Shown here one piece after another: positions 32,625 through 44,459 of a stretch of DNA of 64,000 nt (within the stretch, counting starts at the first letter, position 1; every line of letters begins with the position of its first letter). A model generated the notes under the pieces. The model did not search any database. It was not told the origin of the DNA and saw nothing but the letters and a program-made list of their open reading frames with translations. The position numbers and the translations under genes are program-made. The stretch covers positions 542,379 to 606,378 of the forward strand of contig KZ111146.1 of the NCBI GenBank assembly GCA_002077045.2. The letters run 5' to 3'. Source of the DNA: Rachicladosporium sp. CCFEE 5018 (lineage: Eukaryota; Ascomycota; Dothideomycetes; Cladosporiales; Cladosporiaceae).

Positions 32625-33748
32625 ATGACTTCGAGCAGTATGCAGATGCCCATACGTCCTAGAGACGCAACGAATAACGATGTAGCGGTTGAACATCCTC
32701 GAGTCAACGACTTCCATCGATCTGAGACATTCGAGCAGCAGGAGCACGAAGAACAGATTCACGCCACGCAAAGCCGGGACGATGCAGGACACAGTGCCAA
32801 AGCGCATGGTGCTACGCAAACTGCCAACAGCACCACTGACTCAACGACAGAAAGCAAGGGCTTTCGCTCACGCATGCGAGGCTTCTACCAGAATGTCGTC
32901 AAGCCGGCTTTTCCGGAGGCTATACAGGATGTCAAGATCATGGGTGGACTTACTGGCCTAGAGCACCGCGTCAAGAAAGATCTCAGTGACCCAAATGTCT
33001 TCCCGGAGGTCACTCATGTCGCTGAAGTCCGGCGAGGCAATAGCTTGTCACCTGGCGAGCAGACATTCATTGAGAATCGCAGGATCCATGTCCGCGATCA
33101 CTTCGCAGCTTACATCGGTGTCGATCCTGCGGAAGTAAATCCTCTCGACATTCCGACCATCTCTTTTGGTGGTAGTGGTGGTGGCTTCCGCGCCATGCTC
33201 GGCATGCTAGCTTACAGCGAAGCCATGAAGCGGAGCGGTCTCTGGGATTGTCTGTCCTACGTTTCCGGCGTATCCGGCTCCTGCTGGTCCCTGGCAGCTT
33301 ACTACACCTTCGGCAAAGCCAACATGGTAAATGTGATCGAACACTGCAAGAAGCGTTTCTCGCCGTTCCACCCACTGTCTGGCGAAGCTATCCGAACATT
33401 GCTGTCAGCACCAGGTGGTGCGCGCATGACGCTCGGTCCGGTGATCCAGAAGAGTTTCAGTGGGCTCGAGACCGTGGCCATGGACTTGTACTCCGTTTTC
33501 ACGACTGGATGGATCTTTCTCGAACATGACCCAATCGAGAAACCCGGTTCGTCAGCTCATATGGAAGTCCCTGGCCTTCAGCATAGCTGGCACAAATGGT
33601 CTTCCGCCACAGCTCACACTTCCACGGGCGCCGAGCCACTTCCCATCCTCACAGCCATCCGCCACGAACGACCCTGGAAAGACTGGTCCGACTCCGAACA
33701 CCCTTTCGCCGAGCCCGACCACGCTTCCGGTGATCATGCAAATGCTGA
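32625..33748 (+). CDS. Cytosolic phospholipase A2 (patatin/cPLA2-like), N-terminal part only
   Basis: Hydrolyses acyl chains of glycerophospholipids in the cytosol. About 374 residues precede the assembly gap. A disordered N-terminus (to about residue 85) is followed by the catalytic domain: oxyanion loop G-G-S-G-G-G-F-R-A-M-L-G and nucleophile elbow G-V-S-G-S-C-W, with the first S of the G-x-S-x-S as nucleophile. The catalytic aspartate region and several hundred residues expected at the C-terminus are missing. The gene is cut by the N run at 33,749, and the sequence after the gap is unrelated, so it cannot be told whether the gene is whole in the organism or broken by a transposon. Confidence 0.85.
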
Positions 33749-33848
33749 NNNNNNNNNNNNNNNNNNNNNNNNNNNNNNNNNNNNNNNNNNNNNNNNNNNN
33801 NNNNNNNNNNNNNNNNNNNNNNNNNNNNNNNNNNNNNNNNNNNNNNNN
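33749..33848. other. Assembly gap, exactly 100 N
   Basis: The round number suggests a scaffolding gap of unknown true size. The flanks are unrelated: a phospholipase gene on the left, a probable retrotransposon end on the right. Confidence 0.98.
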
Positions 33849-34040
33849 TGCAATCTCGATCTGGCTTCGGAGCATGTCGCGACGGCGTAGCACGCGCCTC
33901 GCCTGCTGCTCCTCCGCGGCCTCGTCTGCAACCTCATCCTCGATTGTCCGCTGCACCTCTTCCAAGCCTTCAATGGCTGCTGCTGTCGCGGCGCCTGCGT
34001 CGCGCAGGCGCTCCTCAGGAGCGTCGCCTGTGTCCGACAT
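33849..34040 (-). CDS. Start of a possible retrotransposon gag-like ORF, cut by the gap
   Basis: 64 codons from ATG at 34,040, open into the gap. The peptide begins M-S-D-T-G-D-A-P-E-E-R-L and is Ala/Glu/Arg-rich (E-V-A-D-E-A-A-E-E-Q-Q-A-R-R-V-L-R-R-R), probably coiled coil. Its place just inside a candidate LTR suggests the first ORF of an LTR element, but no diagnostic motif is visible. Base composition is normal, unlike the RIPed DNA to the right. Confidence 0.35.
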
Positions 34041-34086
34041 GCCGTCTTCGTCCTATGGGCTGCGAAGTGGGGCGAGCGATTAGAAT

Positions 34087-34284
34087 TGATAAAGGATATC
34101 TATATTATAGGTATCTCGCAACGTATAGGACGACACTAAGCAAGCACTGCCTAGATCCCAAGACTAATCGCTGCTTTGCGCATTACCCGCCTGCGAGTCG
34201 CAGGTGGTGCGCATTCGCCAAGCATGGTGCCTTAGGCACCAAGGCCACCACAACTTCACTGCATACCAACCACGCCCTGTAACA
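34087..34284 (-). mobile_element. Candidate solo or 5' LTR (TG...CA ends), not RIPed
   Basis: On the minus strand it opens TGTTACAGGG and closes CTTTATCA, 198 bp, with near-matching inverted ends (TGTTA / TATCA). The gag-like ORF starts 46 bp inside. No second LTR or target-site duplication can be checked because of the gap. It contains CA and TG dinucleotides at ordinary frequency. Confidence 0.4.
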
Positions 34285-34309
34285 GAGGGGGAGGCTTATC
34301 GTGGGGCTA

Positions 34310-37300
34310 ATTTGCTAGACCGCTAGTCTAGTAAATAAGAGGCGCCGGTCGGAGATGAGTAGCTATAGTAGTAGCGTTAGTATACTACCTAGGGTATACT
34401 ACGAAGTAATAAGGACACGACGGTAAGGTAGCGAGAGAAAGGGGACACCTTCTTTATATATAACTAGACTATACTATTGCCGCGAGGCCTAAGGCCTTTA
34501 TACTATATATCCCGCCTATACTACCGACTTCCGACTCCGAATAGACGCTACCTCCGAACTGCTCTCGTAGGTAGGACGCTCCGCTCCTACTATAATACCT
34601 TACTCCTATAGTTATTATGCACTCCTTTATATTATGGTCCTATATACACTTACTATACTTCTACCTTACTATATAGTTTAGTGCTATATATCTATAGCCC
34701 TAGCACTTAAAGTACTATATAATCCTAAAGCTAGACTTAAATATCTCTATAGTCTTAAGCTCTGCCTTCTAGACTAGCCCCTTATTAATAATCCTATTTG
34801 CCTACTCTCCCGTGTTAAGCTAGAGGATGACTAAACTATATGTCTATCCTAGGTTATGCTTCTTCCTAAGCTAAGTTGCTCTTAGAAACTTACTCCCTAG
34901 TGCTAGGGCCTAATTCTCCTTCTATAGCTCCTTAAGTTAGCTCTCCTCTATAGGGCTGAAGCTAAATAGTATCCTATATGCAAGCACCTAGAATGCCTAG
35001 GTTATAACCTTTGCTAATAGTGCTAGCCTCTTAGTCTAGCTTATAGTCTTCTCTAGCTCCTTCCTAGCCTCCTACCCTATTATGAACATCTTAATGCTCC
35101 TACTCCCTATCTACTTTACCCTAATAACCTCCTTCCTCCTAATTCTCCTTACTAACTCTTTATAGGAGAGACCTATAATCTCCTTACGCTCTTCTAGATC
35201 TTAGATCCTAACTATAACCCCTATAGGTTATTCTTTAGCTATAACTCTTACCTAGGTCCTCTACTAGCTTTAATGGCTATGCTATCCCTAGAGAGTGCTC
35301 CTCTAGAACTCTTCTCTAAAGTCTTTAATCTCCTAAAGAAGGAGGTTAACGCTTAGGCTTTATTGTTATTATTATCTTAAGGTCTTAGCTTAGAGGATAT
35401 TAATAACTTAAGCAGCCTTCTAGAGTAGGATCTTATATGCCCTATTATATAGGTCCTATCCTTTATAGGCCTCTATAATGTCCTTCTAGAGTGCTTAGAT
35501 TGTCTAGGTATTAAGGGTCTAGTACTATTAGGTTAGTATCTTCCTATAATATAGGGGGAGCCCCTAGCTTCCTCCTCCTCCTCTCTATCCTCCCCCTCTA
35601 TCCTATAGCTATTCCTTGTCTCTAGTACTCTCTTCTCCTCTACTCTAATCGCTACCTTACTCCTTAGGTATATATATCTCTCCTTTCTCTATTCGATTTC
35701 TAAGGTATTATAGGTCCTATAGTCTAATAGAAAGACTGCCTAGTTAATGTTATATACCTAGCTAATATAAGTTCGAATCTCGCCCGGATTTGTTTTATAT
35801 CCTTATATTAACTATATGCCTTATCTCGACCTTCTTATTCCGGATTATAGATCTATTACTATCTCTTTTACGAGTATAAGGATAGTAACTCCTTAAATAT
35901 ACTCGATCTATACTAGACCCGTCCGATCGACTATAGTATACGGCCGATACGATAAGATAGTAATAAGCCCCGACTTCTTAGCATTACGCCGTATAAGACT
36001 AGTCTTTATCCTTATATAGTTCGGCCGACCTAGTTATATCCGGGATATTACGATATACGCCGACGTCGACTTACTATACCGAATATCTTAAACTTAAGTC
36101 TTCGGTAATATTATGCTAGAACGTACGAACTACGCGGAGTCCTTAGAAGTATCGTAAGGAAGAGTCTAATTAAGGCCCTCGGCGCCCCCGAGCCTATTCT
36201 CGCGATATAAGCTATAGTAGATTCAGAATACGTATCCCTACGGATCGTCTAGTATATACGTTCTATCCTATACTACTACTATTATAAATTAGGATCGCCG
36301 AATAAGTCGCGCCTAGTATCCGCTATTTAATATCGTACGGCTCGTCCGAGCGCTAAGATAGATCGCGCGTAATATATACCTAAAATACGGTAGTCGGTAG
36401 TTAGGAAATAGTACGCTATATTAAGAATCTATACGAATCCGACGGGAAGCAAATAAAGGCGTTATAAATAAGCTCCCTCGTACTCCGAACTCTATAAAGT
36501 TATAGCTTCGGGTAATAATAGTTTATTAAGGCATAGCGATAGGTATATCTCTTAGGTATACCTCGTAACGCCTCTAAGTATAGGTAGACTATACGCGTCC
36601 TAAGGCCCTAACGAGAGACGCTATTATACTTAGTACTACGTAGCTAGGTATCGGGACTCGAGACGTACGTTTATTTTAGGTATAGAGTAGTATTAGGGAT
36701 ACCCTAGTAAGCTTAAGGGTAAGAACAAGAGATTAATAACGACTATGCGTATAGTGTAACCTAACGTCTATATAGTAGCGAAAGCGAGAACCCTAGGTCT
36801 AGTAAGGGCGCGTATACGGGAGGGAGCGAGTACTCGAGATTATATTACGTATTAATAGATACTTTAAGCGATCTTAAATCGTTATATAGTCTATAGCTCC
36901 TATATTATAGTAACCTAGGGCGACCCGGAAGCCGGTTAGACGTTGGGCGTAAGCGTAGCTTTATAGCACGATATAGATCCGGTTTATATCGCTAACGCAT
37001 ATTAACCGATAGAGGATGCTTCGGCCTTCTACCCCTACGAGATCTTAATTAGATACTAGGCCGATATAATTCTTCTCGATAAGAACTTTAAGATACTATA
37101 TTATACGCGAGCGATAGCTTAGGTCTCTTCGTAAATAGCGAAGTTATAAACCCCCTAGCCGTCCTAAACCTTACGCTAGAGAGATCGAATTACCGAGTAT
37201 AGACCGTTATCGAGCTCGGGTAGCTAACTATTACGTAGTTACTCTACTACTTATCCCTACTCGGTATCGGGTATCGGTAGCGCTAGGCGCTCCTAGTAAT

Positions 37301-37720
37301 ACTTATATATTAATACTATCGTTACGGAATGCGGCTATCTTAGGTGGTCTAGTACCTTAACGGAAGGTTATATAGCGAGGAGAATAATAGACGGTAGCTC
37401 CGCGTATAGGGAGTAGGAACTATACCTTACCTAACTATATACTATATAGTCGCTATACCCTTGCTACCGTTATTAATTCCTACTTAGCCTAGTAGTTAAT
37501 GCGCGCTCTCCGTTGCCCCTATTCGATCCCTATATATAAGTTCGATTACTAACTACTCTATAGCCGCCCCGGTTAACGAGTACGTAATCGGGGTAGGGGT
37601 AATAACGGCAATAGCAATAGTAATGGCAACAACGGTAATAGCAATAAGGCGAGAAAGCAGCGAAGAAGTGAAGTCCTACGAGTAAGTCTACTACATCTCC
37701 TTAGTCAACGGAGAGCGCGT
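34310..37720. mobile_element. Heavily RIP-mutated repeat relic
   Basis: About 3.4 kb without open frames, rich in TpA and nearly free of CpA and TpG while CpG persists. For example 36,001-36,060 has ten TpA and no CpA or TpG. This is the mark of RIP (C-to-T in CpA on both strands). The right end keeps an Asn/Gly-coding stretch (37,590-37,670, GGTAATAACGGC-type repeats) interrupted upstream by TAA/TAG, suggesting a mutated polyprotein. The element class cannot be named. Confidence 0.8.
35712..35797 (+). other. tRNA-like B-box remnant inside the RIPed block
   Basis: ATAGTCTAAT is followed about 40 bp later by AGTTCGAATCTCGC, resembling the A- and B-box parts of a tRNA or tRNA-derived SINE. The acceptor ends do not pair, so it is not a working tRNA. 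Confidence 0.25.
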
Positions 37721-37749
37721 AACATACTTTTTGGCAATCTTGCCAAGCC

Positions 37750-37884
37750 TGAAGTTTGCCTCGCCCGCCCACCCCACCTCAACTTAGTCAGTGGGAGGCC
37801 GCTGCTCGTACTCCAGCGAGGCCTCATTCGCACCTCATACTCGTCCTCCTAGCCGTATCTCGTTTACAACTGAGACAAAACATC
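37750..37884. promoter_or_regulatory. MMS2 half of the split promoter, right copy
   Basis: Matches the left copy from about 8,360 (shared CCCACCTCAACTTAGTCA and TGGGAGGCCGCTGCT). To its left is RIPed DNA instead of the RPL9 promoter. Confidence 0.6.
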
Positions 37885-38469
37885 ATGGGCGCGAAGATCC
37901 CGCGGAATTTTCGCTTGCTCGAGGAGCTCGAGAAAGGCGAGAAAGGTCTCGGAGCAGGTGAGTGATCGATGTCATGCGACCACGAGAACATAGCTCTGAC
38001 AACTTCCAGAGGCATGCTCGTACGGTCTGGACGAAGGCGACGACTTGCTCATGACCAACTGGAATGGAACGATACTTGGCCCTCCTCATGTACGTTGCGG
38101 GAGAGCACCGTGGTGCGGGACTTCCATGCTAATGCGAGCAGAGCGTACACGAGAATCGCATATACTCATTGAAGATTCACTGCGGACCCAGCTACCCCGA
38201 TGCCCCTCCTGACGTGACCTTCATCAGTAAAGTCAATATTCCTTGTGTGAATCCCAGTAATGGGAAGGTGGGTGATCTTAGAGCCGCAAAATAGCTTTCT
38301 TGGAGCATCGACTGATTGCGATGTTCAGGTCGACCTGTCCAAGCTACCAAGCATAGCAAACTGGAAGCGGGACTTCACGATGGAGACGGTCTTGATCGAG
38401 ATCCGAAGATACATGGCAGCACCTGCCAATAAGAAGCTCCCACAGCCGCCTGAGGGCACCAACTTCTGA
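37885..38469 (+). CDS. MMS2: Ubiquitin-conjugating enzyme variant MMS2 (UEV), right copy (F')
   Basis: Second intact UEV gene. Exons 37885-37957, 38010-38089, 38142-38267, 38329-38469; 139 residues with the same exon lengths as the left copy. Introns differ in sequence, and exon differences are almost all silent; the visible residue change is C-G-P-S-Y for C-G-S-S-Y. Selection has therefore kept both copies. It has lost its divergent partner RPL9, which now lies at 44,706 pointing the same way, and the RIPed block starts about 165 bp upstream. Confidence 0.95.
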
Positions 38470-39433
38470 GCGAGCCTAGTAGTAGCTCCAGCAGTGCTAT
38501 GATTCTGGAGCAGGCATCGAGGACAGAGTGTGGCGGGATCTAGTCAACAGACTGGATGGATCAAAGTGACAGCTGCGTCAACGAACGAATAACGAGGAAC
38601 GCATAGCATCGGCGTCAGGCATGTGTACACCAGCCGGCGACGGGGAATGGTCGCGGCCCTGAGTGAGACGGATCGTGCAGGTCAGCGATGGCAAGACCTC
38701 TCAGCAGAGTAGTATGGAGACTTCACATATGAATGCAGTAGCCGCGTGGACGGATTGCAATGTGCAAAGAACATATCTTGAACCTGAAGCTGCCGCAAAC
38801 CATGAGCACTTAGCTGCAAGCTCCAGGTGAATGACAGCCGCATGTATACCTCTGCCGTTCATCGCCAGACCGATGTCTCTGATGCTGGAAGCATGTTCAG
38901 CAGACCTCAGTCTTCTCATGAAACGTGCGCTCACGGTCATGTCCTCTATCACGTCCATGATCAACGCAGCGGCTAATTGGGATGATCTGCTCGAGTCATA
39001 ATGCCTGCACCATGTGCTCAAGATCTGTGCGCGTGGAGTTGCCCAGGGATTGTGAGAGCGTCATTGGCGTTGCATCCCTGAATCCGTTGCGACTCCATTG
39101 CGACCCCACTTCCACTCCACCATTCCTCCAAGGTGGTATACTGTCGCAGTATTGCATCTGAAGCGTACGCGCTATCTGGCCGCTGGACTTGCCATTCTCC
39201 GCCGAGACATTGGCACCACACGACTTCCGGCTGACCATCAGCGGACCTGCGGCTGGCCCAGCAGGAGCGACATCTCAGTCAACAGCCTCCAAGCGTCGCG
39301 AATGACAATCCCGAGATACAAGCACATACTATGCCCACACACCACAGATGTCAACCACCCCTCGCGCGTAATGATGCATTTCGATCAAAGCGCACATTAG
39401 TCCGTACCCTATCCATCGGCTCACGAGCCGAAG
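38470..39433. other. Intergenic F'-G'
   Basis: About 960 bp, partly alignable with the left copy. No gene seen. Confidence 0.4.
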
Positions 39434-40333
39434 ATGTCCATATGGCGGGGCACGCAGTCCGCGATATTCTACTACGTCTCCTGCACGCCCCTCCTGAACG
39501 CCAGATACAGGAAGCGACGCGAGAAGGAAGCCCGGCGAGATGCGCTATCGAGAACAGAATGGAAGACTACTCATCCGGATTATCCGGATCAGGTTGCGCC
39601 GAACAGTATAAATCCATTTTGGGCGGCGGAGATAGAAGCTGGACCGCGAATTGATCCAGGGAAGTTGAAGGAGATCAAGGAGAAGAGGAAAGCAAGGTTT
39701 GAGGGACGGGAGGTGGGTAACGTTAACGTAGGGAGGGGTGTGGAGAGCCGAGCAGGCACAGGGAGCAGTGGGCAGAGTCTCGAAGACACTCGCACCGGCG
39801 CTGACGGCTCGAAAGATGGCAGCGTCGCAGGAGGAGCGAGATGGAACCACAGGATCTACCAGCGCGAAGACGAAGAGCTCTGGGGCGCACAAGGCAGCAG
39901 CTCAGCAAACCTCCATCGCATCCCTACGCGCCCAAGCACAGCTCATACCAATGCTTCCTCGATCCCGAAGAAATCGTACCAGCCCGACCGCCACCCCGCG
40001 ATAAACGACATGCACCCGCCCACCACACGCAAGATTTCCCATCCCGAAGCCGTAGCCTGGATGTTCCAGCCTTTGCCCATTGCGGAGGTGATGGCTGGTA
40101 AAGAGCCGCCTGGCCGAAGTCGCACGAACAGCGACCTCAGTCGCTCGAGAGCTACCAGTCTACGGAAGAAAGTCTCCGGGACGCCTGTGAGGGTCGTGCA
40201 TCACGAGAGCGAGGAGCCTGTTCTGCTGACACCGGGGAGTGAGGCTGGGTGGGTGCCGGAGGAGGAGGCGGTGGAATTTGCGTTTGAGCATACGAGGCGG
40301 GAGGTAAGTCAAAGGAGGAGTCTGGATTGGTGA
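39434..40333 (+). CDS. Conserved hypothetical protein G', right copy
   Basis: Single exon, 299 residues, same start and same conserved blocks as the left copy (M-S-I-W-R-G-T-Q-S-A-I-F-Y-Y-V, H-P-E-A-V-A-W-M-F-Q-P-L-P, G-W-V-P-E-E-E-A-V-E-F-A-F-E). Small indels in the disordered parts (P-K-K-S-Y for P-K-S-Y; E-E-P-V-L-L for E-E-T-V-E-T-V-L-L) keep the frame, which supports a real protein. Function unknown. Confidence 0.75.
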   Translation: MSIWRGTQSAIFYYVSCTPLLNARYRKRREKEARRDALSRTEWKTTHPDYPDQVAPNSINPFWAAEIEAGPRIDPGKLKEIKEKRKARFEGREVGNVNVGRGVESRAGTGSSGQSLEDTRTGADGSKDGSVAGGARWNHRIYQREDEELWGAQGSSSANLHRIPTRPSTAHTNASSIPKKSYQPDRHPAINDMHPPTTRKISHPEAVAWMFQPLPIAEVMAGKEPPGRSRTNSDLSRSRATSLRKKVSGTPVRVVHHESEEPVLLTPGSEAGWVPEEEAVEFAFEHTRREVSQRRSLDW

Positions 40334-41190
40334 AGTAGATAAGTGTCGGAATCTGGAAAACGGTGTTCGGCGGATTGCTTGTGTGATTGCATTGGGTTTG
40401 AGCGAGGCGTCTGGGCACGAGATTCGAGAGTTCGTTTGGGTACGCAAAACTGTCTGGATTATCTGGCGCTGTAAGGCATCGAATGGTGGAAAGATGACGG
40501 TGTAGCAACAAGTATACATATCGGTTGACGTGTCAAGCAAGTGACTATCTGGCCGTCTGATGTTGAACATGCCAGAGCAGTTGTTATGAATTGCCGCTGC
40601 TTGGGAACACAGGCAGCGATCAAATCGGCGCCGCCAGATAAGCAGGGATCTGAATCAGTGTCAGTTGAAGAGTGCCAGCCGAGACGAAGCGAGGCCGTTC
40701 AATTTCCGCTGATCACCATCTCTTTCTGCTCCTCTCAGGTAAACCAATATCGACAGTTCAGTGGAGCTAGCGAGAGCTCCTGATCTGGCGCAGCCGGAGA
40801 AAGTACGATTGGTCTAAGATCGTATTCTCGACGCCCTTCAGCTCCTCTCAACTATACCGCTAAGCTTGCCAAAGTAGTCGCAAGTCAGTACCCAATTTTT
40901 GAGCTTTCTTCCGGTAAGCTGCTAGCATCGTAATGACGGTGTCGTTGCCGATGAGTGCGAGGTTAGGCCGATCGAGTTCGTGACCAGCTCGGCTCTCGAA
41001 CATGACACGTTTAGCAGAAACCTCTCGCGATTCGTGAGAGCATAGACCGAGGCCTATGGATGATCAATGTCCCTCTGTATCATGGCGCGGTGTTACTTGT
41101 CGTAGTATACGTCGAGCGCTGAGAAAGTGCGAGCGAGTGTTGTGAAACGAATGATCAACTCGACTCTCTGGAGTGATCTTACGGTGCCTG
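40334..41190. other. 3' flank of gene G'
   Basis: Aligns with the left copy downstream of G. No gene seen. Confidence 0.4.
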
Positions 41191-41195
41191 TGCTA

Positions 41196-41940
41196 CTACA
41201 CGACAAGCTGGGCAAGCCAGTCCCGAGGAGCGCCATGCGGTGAGAGCGCAATCGAAGTGTGCGATCGACTGCGCTTTCCATGAGATTCTATAAAGACTCG
41301 TGCCACTATGAGTTGAGCCACAAGAGTCAGAATCCCGAAGATCAATCCATGGAGAGCGCGAGATGAGACTATGGAGCGTGTAATCGAATTAGTCCTCCAT
41401 ATTCCTTTCCATTGCTTGTGCTCATGTACATCAAGCTGCAAGTGTCACTCGCAGAGCATTCCATCACCAGAGAGCACACGTCTCTGCACGTCTGGTGTTC
41501 GGCATCGGAGATGGACAGCAGGCTCGACTCTGGTTAGCAATTGGACACCTCCTATGTTGTTTTACAGAGAACTGGGTGTGACAGTATGGAGAGAAAGTCG
41601 TCCTGAGAGAGCTCACGAAAAGACTGAGAAGAGATCAGTCACCTACATGTACCTTCCATGAAAAGGTTGTTGCGACTTGTGCTCGTACTCATGTAGCTGC
41701 GATAGTCGTTCTCTAAGTACTGCGCCCACAGAGAGCACATGTGCGTGCTCAAGGGACGTCCATAGGTAGAACTGCGTCGGTTTTCCAAGACCAACTGCTG
41801 TCGCTTATGCTGCTTTGCATCAAGCTGCGACTGTCCTTCTCTCAGACCTTGATCCACAGAGAGCACATAGATGTACGGCGGTGGAGTCCGGAGAAACGTT
41901 CTGCCGGCTCCGGATCGCGCAATCGGCGGCCTTTGAGTGC
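41196..41940 (+). repeat. Degenerate tandem array, period about 110-135 bp (right copy)
   Basis: Counterpart of the left array at 11,786-12,530, with the same order of units (forms of GTGCTNNT...CATCAAGCTG...GAGAGCACA). Unit boundaries are kept between copies, so the array predates the duplication. Confidence 0.6.
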
Positions 41941-42223
41941 GACATCGCTTACTCCTTAAGTGCTTCATTCTATACCTCCTTATCATTAACATTGAACGAG
42001 TGGATCAAACTGATAGGTAACAAAATGATAAAGGCACAAGTGAGCACGCGGTCATTTCACGTTCATTTCATTAATCATACACCCTAATCACCGCTAACAA
42101 GTATATGCCTTTCCTGTTTCAGCCTATCTCGGCGGACAAAGGCCCCCCTATCCAGTATTACGAGTCTCGGCGTCCGAAATACACTTCTCGATTCTTGTAG
42201 TTCCTGTCTCAGCGTTCGAGATC

Positions 42224-43207
42224 CTAGTCTCGGCGCTCGAGAACGTCCTCTCGGCGCTCGATTATGTGGATCTCCTCTAGTGAGCGCTTCCTGCGGAATC
42301 TCACTCGCTTACGAGGTGGCGCAGGCGGAACCGATGACCAGATGTTGTACTCAGTGGGCGTCTGCATCACAACGGGCTCGGCGTAGTTCCACACTTCGTT
42401 CCTTTGAATGTTATCTAGCGTCTCGTCGTACGCCTCGCCTATGGCCTGCTGCTGTGGCGCATTGGGATCCTGCTGGTACATCGAATGCATGCGGTTCGGC
42501 AAGGTTGGCCCGACCCTGCTCGCGAACGGCCTGAGGGGGTCCAACCGACGGATCCCATCCGGGTTGAACAGATGCTTGACGGCTGCAACTTCAGCCCGAT
42601 ATTCCTTCACTCTCTCTTCATCAATTCCGTGGTTAGTGTTGAAGCCGGCGATGATCGCAGCCGTTTCCTTCGCGAGCGCCTCCTCGTCCACATCCTTGAA
42701 TTGGGCCGCTAGGACTTCATCTGCGTTTTCTAGTGTCACCTCGACCTCGACATCGTCCTGGTCTACCGTGTGGTCGAGTTTCGTCATCTCGCTAGATGCT
42801 GCTAGGCTGGCGGCGGCAGCTCTTTCCGATGCCTCGCGCACAGCGGGGTCAGCCATTGCCATCTCGCCAAATGCTGCGAGATTGGCGGCAGCTTCCAGGA
42901 CCGCGGCTGCATCCCATTCGGCACGCTCGCGAGCCGATATCTGGCCCACAGACAGGGAGTCGTCGCGCCACGCGAAGTCTCGCACGGCTTCTTCCTCCGC
43001 CTTGCGAGCTTCCTCGGCGTCCTCCGCTTCGTGACGCTTGTCGAGTGTCTTCTTGAAATCGCGCAGCACGGGACCGTCCAAGTCATTAGCGTCAGAACCT
43101 AAGCACAGTCAGTCTGCTGTCAGCCGCGGAAAGCAAGATCACATACCTTTGCGCTCGAAGCACGATAGGAGATCTTTGAGTTGCTTCATACTTGGTACTT
43201 GCTCCAT
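42224..43207 (-). CDS. Ala/Glu-rich, probably coiled-coil protein H', right copy
   Basis: Minus-strand exons 43207-43147 and 43098-42224; 311 residues, identical exon lengths to the left copy. Differences are few (for example G-P-V-L-R-D for G-R-V-L-R-D, K-K-T-L-D-K for K-K-A-L-D-K). The 3' end stays almost identical to the left copy, including the TAG stop inside the E-R-R repeat. Beyond the stop the repeat has decayed further here (a CGA has become TGA). Function unknown. Confidence 0.7.
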
Positions 43208-43239
43208 CCAGTGCAGAGAGCAAGACCGTGAAAATGTGG

Positions 43240-43395
43240 TCGTGGTGCAATGTAGGGATAGTGATGCAAGGGAAGTCGAAGGTGTGTTGTTGGTAGTGAG
43301 GTGCAGTGAGGTCGTGGTGCAATGCAGGAATAGTAACAGGAAGGGAGGTCGAAGGTGTGCTGTTGTTGGTGAGGTGCACTGAGGTCGAAGTGATG
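43240..43395. repeat. Tandem duplication of an about 75-bp unit, right copy
   Basis: Same doublet as at 13,825-13,980 upstream of H. Confidence 0.55.
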
Positions 43396-43869
43396 GCGCG
43401 GATGAGCGCGACGACGAGAGTGTCGGCGCGATCAGCGCTCAGCGCAATGCGCCTTCGGACGATATGTCGATCCAAGTTAATTAGTAGACGCTGTCGGTAC
43501 GAAGACTCGAGCTCCGCATGCAAAGAGTGTGGTGGACGTCGTGTTCAATGCATGGTGAGTGTGTGAGTGTTGGTGAAGTCGTAGGAGTTGTGGCTCACTT
43601 GACGTTCACACCGCTCGTGGGTGCGGGGCTCACGTGGTGCCCACGCAGGGTAAGGTGCGTCGCTCCTGCCTACTTGGCCAGGAGTGGACTTCGGCGGCAG
43701 GAGCGATTGGTGGTATGTGGCAAGTAGATATAGAATATGGAATAGGCACAGGTATGGGCATGGAGGAAGTATAGGGAGTTGAGTACGAGAAGTCTTGCAG
43801 TCGAGATAATAATTGTAGCGGAGGTGGTTGTTGCAGCGGAAATGTGTCTGGTGAAGCGAGTGGGGCGAT

Positions 43870-44200
43870 GTAGCTGAGAGGATCTTGAAGCAACGGGACA
43901 GCACACCGATACTCACATGCTTCATCAAACACCAGGCACATGGTCCAAACTGCAGAACATTGTGGTAGAATGGCCCGTCCGGTTTGAGGAAGGAGAGGGT
44001 GCTGGGCGGGTCTCGAACCAGCGGGACAGCAAAGCGATACTTACGCCTTCCATGCGCAAGTCCGCATGTGCTCTGTGATGCGATGAATAGCAGAGGGAGG
44101 GTCTTAGGTCGTGTCAAGGGACGCTGCTGGGCGAATCCTGAAGCAACCCCAAGTCACACCTAGAGTTACATGCTCCAAAGCGATCATGCATCAACTCTGT
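43870..44200 (-). repeat. Degenerate tandem array, period about 130 bp, three units (right copy)
   Basis: Minus-strand units near 44,180, 44,054 and 43,925, each with a form of G-A-A-G-C-A-T-G-T-G-A-G-T-A-T and then CGTTGCTTCA(G/A)G. Matches the left array but is much more diverged than gene H beside it. Confidence 0.5.
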
Positions 44201-44459
44201 TCTGCGAGGACGTTGGAGTTTGGTGGCCTACCTACGAGACTTGCTTCGGCAAGTTCGTTACAGTGCTCTCAATGCGACATTGCTCGCGCATACGCAAGGA
44301 AGCATGCAACCGCCCCAACTGCGAGCGATTGCGCAGAGAGGAGAAGGCGCCACCGAGGTCGCTCAAGAATCTTGACGAGGCGTATTCATACTCGATACTT
44401 ACACGCGCTACTCCAAGCTTCTTGCAACAGTCATAACACAGAAGCAACAGTTTGAGCAC

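Noticed and set aside
35712..35797. Functional tRNA gene
   Set aside because: A- and B-box-like strings are present, but the acceptor and D stems do not pair.
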